Assembly: GCA_019307645.1 (NCBI GenBank) | Contig: JAFDJF010000114.1 | Location: 1 to 10,268 of the forward strand | Source: Deltaproteobacteria bacterium | GTDB lineage: Bacteria; Desulfobacterota; DSM-4660; Desulfatiglandales; Desulfatiglandaceae | Direction of reading: 5' to 3' | Length of the DNA: 10,268 nucleotides | Shown here: piece after piece, positions 6,354 through 10,268 of the stretch | Position numbering within the stretch: the first letter of the stretch is position 1 | Layout: every line of letters begins with the position of its first letter | The notes under the pieces: model-generated | What the model was told of the DNA's origin: nothing | Databases searched by the model: none | The model's input: only the letters and a program-made list of their open reading frames with translations | Program-made: the position numbers and the translations under genes

Positions 6354-6715
6354 CTCCTTCTTGATCAGGATCATTTTGGCTACTGCGTCCTCTTTAGAGA
6401 TATTACCAGCCTCCACCTCTATCAAGAGCTTTGCCCAGATCTTTTTAAGATAGGTCGCAGTCTTTGCCTTTAAAAAAGCCTCCTTCTTGATCAGGATCAT
6501 TTTGGCTACTGCGTCCTCTTCAGAGATATTACCAGCCTCCACCTCTATCAAGAGCTTTGCCCAGAACTTTTCAAAATAGGCCGCAGTCTTTGCCTTTAAA
6601 AAAGCCTCCTTCTTGATCAAAGTCATTTTGAATTCTGCATCATCTACAGTTATCGTTCCTGCTTCAACCTCTGTCTGGAGTTTTTCCCAGACTTCTTCTA
6701 AATAGGTATCGGTCT
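6345..6715. repeat. Three tandem 126-bp coding repeats
   Basis: Sequences beginning TCCTTCTTGATCA recur at 6355, 6481 and 6607, exactly 126 bp apart. The two units nearest the 3' end of the minus-strand gene are almost identical, while the N-terminal unit has diverged. The period is a multiple of three, so units can be gained or lost without breaking the frame. Confidence 0.9.
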
Positions 6716-6833
6716 TAGAGGTGTAATCCTTGGCATAAAGCATTCCAAGGGGAAGCACTGTGAGGGCAAATAGCAGTACAGATGTCTTTAGCCATTGTGA
6801 GCTTATTTTATTTGAATTTCTTGAGATGATCAT
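6345..6833 (-). CDS. Secreted protein made of three 42-residue helical repeats
   Basis: A 162-residue protein, not recognised by name. The start at 6833 is chosen because a perfect GGAGG (6840-6844) sits 6 nt upstream; a longer in-frame ATG at 6881 lacks a ribosome binding site and would place extra charged residues before the signal peptide. Residues 1-35 form a Sec signal sequence with a basic N-region, hydrophobic core (TSVLLFALTVLPLGML) and a YA-K cleavage site. The mature part is three tandem 42-residue units with the core pattern W-x-KL-x2-EVEAG-x-I-[ST]-x2-DA-x2-KM-x-LIKKEAF, predicted as helix, turn at AG, helix. The last unit stops at KEAF. A periplasmic or surface scaffold is likely. 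It lies 64 bp ahead of the HD hydrolase gene on the same strand, and its start overlaps a possible small ORF. Confidence 0.78.
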   Translation of the reverse strand: MIISRNSNKISSQWLKTSVLLFALTVLPLGMLYAKDYTSKTDTYLEEVWEKLQTEVEAGTITVDDAEFKMTLIKKEAFLKAKTAAYFEKFWAKLLIEVEAGNISEEDAVAKMILIKKEAFLKAKTATYLKKIWAKLLIEVEAGNISKEDAVAKMILIKKEAF

Positions 6834-6976
6834 TTTAAACCTCCTTTTAAGGCGTCCGCCAATGTTAATCTCGCTTGCCATTGCAGAAGTTCTGCCAGTT
6901 CATTGGCATCATCTGCAAATGCAGGGGCAAGATTACCAAAAGAGTCAAAATTATGACTTATAACAGCAACCATCAT
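6830..6976 (-). CDS. Possible small protein, 48 residues, coupled to the repeat protein
   Basis: An open frame from two adjacent ATG codons (6976-6974, 6973-6971) to TGA at 6832-6830. It encodes MMVAVISHNFDSFGNLAPAF followed by an Ala/Leu-rich, probably helical, stretch ending ADALKGGLK. Its stop overlaps the next start as ATGA, and the GGAGG of that gene lies inside it, an arrangement typical of translational coupling. No clear ribosome binding site precedes its own start, and the start lies in a hairpin (6974-6993). It is in the same frame as the large surface-protein gene, directly after that gene's TAG. It could be a leader ORF, a genuine small protein, or a remnant of a longer coding region. 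No family is recognised. Confidence 0.35.
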   Translation of the reverse strand: MMVAVISHNFDSFGNLAPAFADDANELAELLQWQARLTLADALKGGLK

Positions 6977-6993
6977 ATGCAGCGCAGCGTATG
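6974..6993. promoter_or_regulatory. Hairpin between the surface-protein stop and the small ORF
   Basis: CATATGC (6974-6980) pairs with GCGTATG (6987-6993) with one G-U pair and a 6-nt loop. It follows the TAG of the minus-strand surface-protein gene by a few bases. There is no T-tract, so it is not a clear terminator. It covers the first ATG of the small ORF and could limit its translation or stabilise the 3' end. Confidence 0.35.
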
Positions 6994-6997
6994 AATT

Positions 6998-9900
6998 CTA
7001 TTGTTCGGGTTTTGACCAAATGCGAATTCTTATAATCATAAGCAGGATGATCAAAACCACAACGCCTGCCGCCTTGTGCCAGGAAACAGAATCTACCATA
7101 CCAATGTCAGCACCTCTATTGGAACCGCCGCCCGGCATGGGAGGAGAGTCCAGAACGACCGTACGTGAGATATCTGCCTGACTCACACGCGGCACATCAT
7201 AGAAGTCCACGCTCAAGCCAGCAGGTTCTCCCGCATCTGCAGGAAACACGAGAAATACGTTTGGCTTTTTTGCCTTTACCCAGTATCCGCAATACGGATG
7301 CAGTTGGGCAGTAACTCCGGAATCATACGGGTCATATGAGATGTACGGCAGATCCGGATCCCCAGTCCATTTCCAAAGCCTTGTATCAATGTAGGCAGAC
7401 ACGCCTGAGTATGTCACCCCGGAATAAACAGGTGTTGGACCAAATTTTGTAGTACCGCTGCCGGGATTATATTGTACTACCTGTATGTCCTTCCATGAGT
7501 ACACCTTGTTATTGGGAACCCCTATCTGGTTCCAGCCGTTTCCTGTCTTTTTATTATAAAGCAACCCTGTTTCAATATCCAGGCTGGTGCTTACAGACAC
7601 ACCACTGAAGCTCACGTTAACGGGATCTCTTGAAAGTACCCAATAGGCTCTTCCGGGTTTAATTCTAAGCCCATGTCCATACTCTCTGTATCCTGCTGAA
7701 CCCGGCATATAGGTGCCTGCCCTGAAAACCGTAGGATCGTCGGTAAGGCCAAACAGTTTTACTGCAGAAGGAATTCTGGGCCAGTGTGGAAAAGAGATCA
7801 TCCTGTAGTCAAATATTGTGTCCCCAACACCATTGTCCTCACGAACAGGACTTAAGCAGGAGGACTCCTCCCCAACTAAAAAGCTGTACTCTTTTGACGT
7901 AGAGGTGATTCTGCTGCCCGAATCAACATGTCCTATCCTCCAGTCATACTTCATTCCAACAGTAACACCGGAAACCTCATGCACAGTAAGACCGCTGAAG
8001 AACTCCGCGATAAAATCAAAAGATCCAGGATAATCATACCTGCCCCAGATGCTGTCATCTCTTCTTACCTGCCAGTGTGAATAAAGGGGTGTATCATCAT
8101 CAGCATCAGCAAAATCGCTTGTGTTAAGCAATGCGGTTGTTATGCCAGATGGAATAATGGCATTATTTCCAATACCCCCTGTAGCCTTGTCCGATTTTAT
8201 ATAAGGGATATCAGGGGGGCAGTTAAATATTGCGACAATTCTCATGTCTTTAGTCAGATAAATTGGTAAGATCTCCTCAGTGAGGGTTACTCCGCTGTAT
8301 TCCCAGTATTGGAATACGCACTCTTCTCCGGTAACCGCGCTCAGAGTCACATCACCTTCTGGCAATGAACGGGTTCCCACAAAAGGAGATACCGCTCCAA
8401 TCCCTTGAATTTCGATAGTGAGATTGTGTTTTGGGACTGGCAACTCAGCAAACTTAGCCGTGACCGTCATGTTTGAATTCATGGTCACCGTTGTTGTTGA
8501 AAGACCCCTATTTGCTACACCGCGCGTCCATTTGACAAACTCCCAACCGCTGGCAGGTGTAGCATTAACTGTGACCACTGTGCCTTCAGCATATTTATTA
8601 ACACAATCCCCGGGACAGTCTATACCTGATGCTGTAATCGAACCTCCTCCGAAAGGGGAAGTACTGGTTGTCAGGGTATAGGTAGTGATGTCCAGCCCAT
8701 AGCCCTGCTGCGCTGCGATGGCACGTGGTGTGCTTTGAACAGGGATCACGCTGCCCGCGCCGGTAAGTGCCGTGTCCGAGGCAGTATCGAAAACAAAGAC
8801 CATATCATTACTTTCATCCGTCACATAGCCCAGGTTGGTGCCGGGTGCCAGCGCCACACCGTAAATGCTTGACGACCCGGGGAACTCCACGGTTGACACT
8901 GCATCGGTCGCGGTATTTATCACGAAAATATCATTGCTCTGATGAGCCACATATACCTTGCTCCCGTCGCCGGATACAGCCATGTTCCTGCCCCACGCCC
9001 CGGAGATGCTTGTTACGGAAGAATCGGATACCGTGATTTTATTAACCCAGTCGCCGGAAACGTAGACTGCGGAGCCGTCAGGGGTCACCACAGCATACCG
9101 GGGTTCATAGCCTACGCTAACAGAGGTGATAACAGTGCGGCTGGCGATATCGACAATGCAGACCGTATCGTCATAGCGGTTTACCACATAAGCCTCGTTG
9201 CCGGCAGGATTAATGGCAATTCCTTCAGGCGATGAGAAGCACGAGTCATCAATTGAGGTCACCACCGTGTCGGTCGCTGTGTCGATAATCGTCACAGAAC
9301 CATCCCAGCTGCCGCCCCCCTTCTTATTCACTACCCAGACCTCGCCGCCGTCCGGAGTGACAGCCAAGGCGTACGGCTCGTCAAAACTCACATCCGTCAC
9401 CGTGGTCGACACAGTGTTAGTGGCGGTATCAATGACGCTGACCGAGTCTGAATGACGGTTTGGCACGTAGATTTTGGTCCCGTCCGGTGTTGAGGCCAGG
9501 TTACGGGGTTCATACCCTACCGGGATAGTAGCAATGGCCATTTGTACAGCGACGTCGATTACCGAGACAGTGTCACTGCCCGCATTGGAGACATAGACGA
9601 ACCGTTCGGATATCCCCTCAGCATCAGGGGTGATCGGGTCGGTACCATACATGAACTCCTGTTGATCGATGAGGCCATCGCCATCCGTATCCGCGGAACC
9701 GTCATGGGAAAGATTGCCAAAATATGCAATTTCCCAGCTGTCGTCCATACCGTCTGCATCGCTGTCCGGAAGAGAGGAGCTGAATTTGGAAAGAAAAGTG
9801 TCCGATGAGCCTGCTGAAAAATGGTAGTCCGTCCCTGGACCAGGATTAAAGTCAACAGCGTTGTAAAAGCGTCCTGTTACGTACGGATTGCCGCTACTGT

Positions 9901-10268
9901 CCACCGTCACGGATTGACCTTCATCACTGTTCGAACCGCCCATGGTCTTGGTCCAACCGTAGGAACCGTCTGCGTTTATCCTGGTGAGAAAAATATCATC
10001 GTAGCCGGCAGACGTATGGTAGTCCGTGACGGCACTGGGATCAAAATCAACAGCAGTGCCATAAAAATATCCTGTCATGTACAGATTGTCGCTGCTGTCC
10101 ACCGTCACGGATTCACCATAATCAGAGCTCAAGCCGCCCATGGTCTTGGTCCAGCCGTAGGAACCGTCTGCGTTTATCCTGGTGAGAAAAATATCATTGC
10201 CGCCGGCAGACGCATTGTTGTCTATGCCGGCACCGGGATCGAAATCAACAGTGCCCTGAAATAATCCT
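6998..10268 (-). CDS. Large mosaic cell-surface protein, 5' end outside the window
   Basis: Coding continues past the right edge; the Met at 10141 lies within a repeat and is not the real start. About 1090 residues are visible. Numbered from that Met, the order is: SBBP beta-propeller repeats of ~66 residues (upstream to ~120; INADGSYGWTKTMGG, VDSSGNPYVTG); an Asp-rich DSDADG..DTDGDG linker resembling Ca-binding thrombospondin type 3 motifs (126-170); a seven-blade YVTN propeller (~180-485; VYVSN, IYVPN, VWVVN, AYVVN, VYVSG, VYVAH, GYVTD); two divergent InlB-like repeats (~486-565, 571-640), the first with a CPGDC pair; an Ig/Fn3-like region (~645-757); a beta-rich module (~778-970; MISFP, GWNQIGVPN, GYWVKAK); a PPMPGGGSN linker; and a terminal hydrophobic segment (~1024-1037) followed by RIRIWSKPEQ. 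Such proteins are secreted, typically adhesive or matrix-associated. The tail suggests membrane anchoring or sorting. Confidence 0.85.
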   Translation of the reverse strand, partial: GLFQGTVDFDPGAGIDNNASAGGNDIFLTRINADGSYGWTKTMGGLSSDYGESVTVDSSDNLYMTGYFYGTAVDFDPSAVTDYHTSAGYDDIFLTRINADGSYGWTKTMGGSNSDEGQSVTVDSSGNPYVTGRFYNAVDFNPGPGTDYHFSAGSSDTFLSKFSSSLPDSDADGMDDSWEIAYFGNLSHDGSADTDGDGLIDQQEFMYGTDPITPDAEGISERFVYVSNAGSDTVSVIDVAVQMAIATIPVGYEPRNLASTPDGTKIYVPNRHSDSVSVIDTATNTVSTTVTDVSFDEPYALAVTPDGGEVWVVNKKGGGSWDGSVTIIDTATDTVVTSIDDSCFSSPEGIAINPAGNEAYVVNRYDDTVCIVDIASRTVITSVSVGYEPRYAVVTPDGSAVYVSGDWVNKITVSDSSVTSISGAWGRNMAVSGDGSKVYVAHQSNDIFVINTATDAVSTVEFPGSSSIYGVALAPGTNLGYVTDESNDMVFVFDTASDTALTGAGSVIPVQSTPRAIAAQQGYGLDITTYTLTTSTSPFGGGSITASGIDCPGDCVNKYAEGTVVTVNATPASGWEFVKWTRGVANRGLSTTTVTMNSNMTVTAKFAELPVPKHNLTIEIQGIGAVSPFVGTRSLPEGDVTLSAVTGEECVFQYWEYSGVTLTEEILPIYLTKDMRIVAIFNCPPDIPYIKSDKATGGIGNNAIIPSGITTALLNTSDFADADDDTPLYSHWQVRRDDSIWGRYDYPGSFDFIAEFFSGLTVHEVSGVTVGMKYDWRIGHVDSGSRITSTSKEYSFLVGEESSCLSPVREDNGVGDTIFDYRMISFPHWPRIPSAVKLFGLTDDPTVFRAGTYMPGSAGYREYGHGLRIKPGRAYWVLSRDPVNVSFSGVSVSTSLDIETGLLYNKKTGNGWNQIGVPNNKVYSWKDIQVVQYNPGSGTTKFGPTPVYSGVTYSGVSAYIDTRLWKWTGDPDLPYISYDPYDSGVTAQLHPYCGYWVKAKKPNVFLVFPADAGEPAGLSVDFYDVPRVSQADISRTVVLDSPPMPGGGSNRGADIGMVDSVSWHKAAGVVVLIILLMIIRIRIWSKPEQ
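9901..10198. repeat. 198-bp coding repeats of the SBBP propeller
   Basis: Positions from about 9901 recur 198 bp downstream (66 codons). The block 9936-9999 matches 10134-10197 with a single mismatch, indicating recent duplication or gene conversion. The repeat continues to the right edge of the window, and a more divergent copy lies to the left at about 9760-9900. Confidence 0.85.

Noticed and set aside
6834..6881. Longer N-terminus for the repeat protein from ATG at 6881.
   Set aside because: The internal ATG at 6833 has a perfect GGAGG and begins a clean signal peptide. The extension would bury it.
9821..10264. Long plus-strand open frame (147 codons) opposite the surface-protein gene.
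   Set aside because: It is a shadow of the 198-bp coding repeats; opening in one frame repeats automatically because the period is a multiple of three.

Overview
The window looks like a chromosomal segment of a Gram-negative bacterium. A deltaproteobacterial lineage (Desulfobacterota or similar) is my best guess, because it pairs an HD-GYP protein and a HEAT-repeat protein that share an N-terminal domain, and carries a mosaic cell-surface protein with SBBP and YVTN propellers. The taxonomic call is inference. Spacers are AT-rich, while genes are closer to balanced in base composition. No tRNA, rRNA, CRISPR array or intact insertion sequence was seen.

Layout: positions 1-829 hold no convincing gene but do hold an 11-bp iterated GTGTCCC array (245-282) and a perfect 47-bp tandem duplication with internal hairpins (535-629). 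A small exported, probably outer-membrane beta-barrel protein follows (830-1441, +) and ends in a strong terminator. Next come a 23-codon Cys-rich micro-ORF with its own terminator (1535-1648) and a gene-poor stretch with a second GCGACAC array (1883-1912). A consensus sigma-70-type promoter (1982-2010) then precedes a two-gene operon: a HEAT-repeat protein (2143-3915) and an HD-GYP protein (3908-5365). Their reading frames overlap by 8 nt and their N-terminal regions look paralogous.

The minus strand converges on this operon. It carries an HD-domain hydrolase of cyclic-nucleotide-phosphodiesterase type (5390-6280), preceded by a small secreted protein made of three 42-residue repeats (6345-6833) and a possible 48-codon ORF (6830-6976) whose stop overlaps that gene's start. 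Upstream of these is the 3' part of a very large surface protein (6998 to beyond the right edge). It reads, N to C, as SBBP beta-propeller repeats, a Ca-binding DxDxDG linker, a seven-blade YVTN propeller, two InlB-like repeats, an Ig/Fn3-like region, a further C-terminal module and a terminal hydrophobic anchor with basic residues.

Functionally, the HEAT and HD-GYP proteins probably work together in a signalling system that degrades cyclic dinucleotide (c-di-GMP or a relative), with a second HD hydrolase beside them. The surface protein and the two small exported proteins belong to the envelope. No single clearly new system can be proven from sequence alone. The most notable points are the shared uncharacterised N-terminal domain, the out-of-frame 80-bp duplication that rewrote the end of the HD gene, and the recent 126-bp coding repeats.
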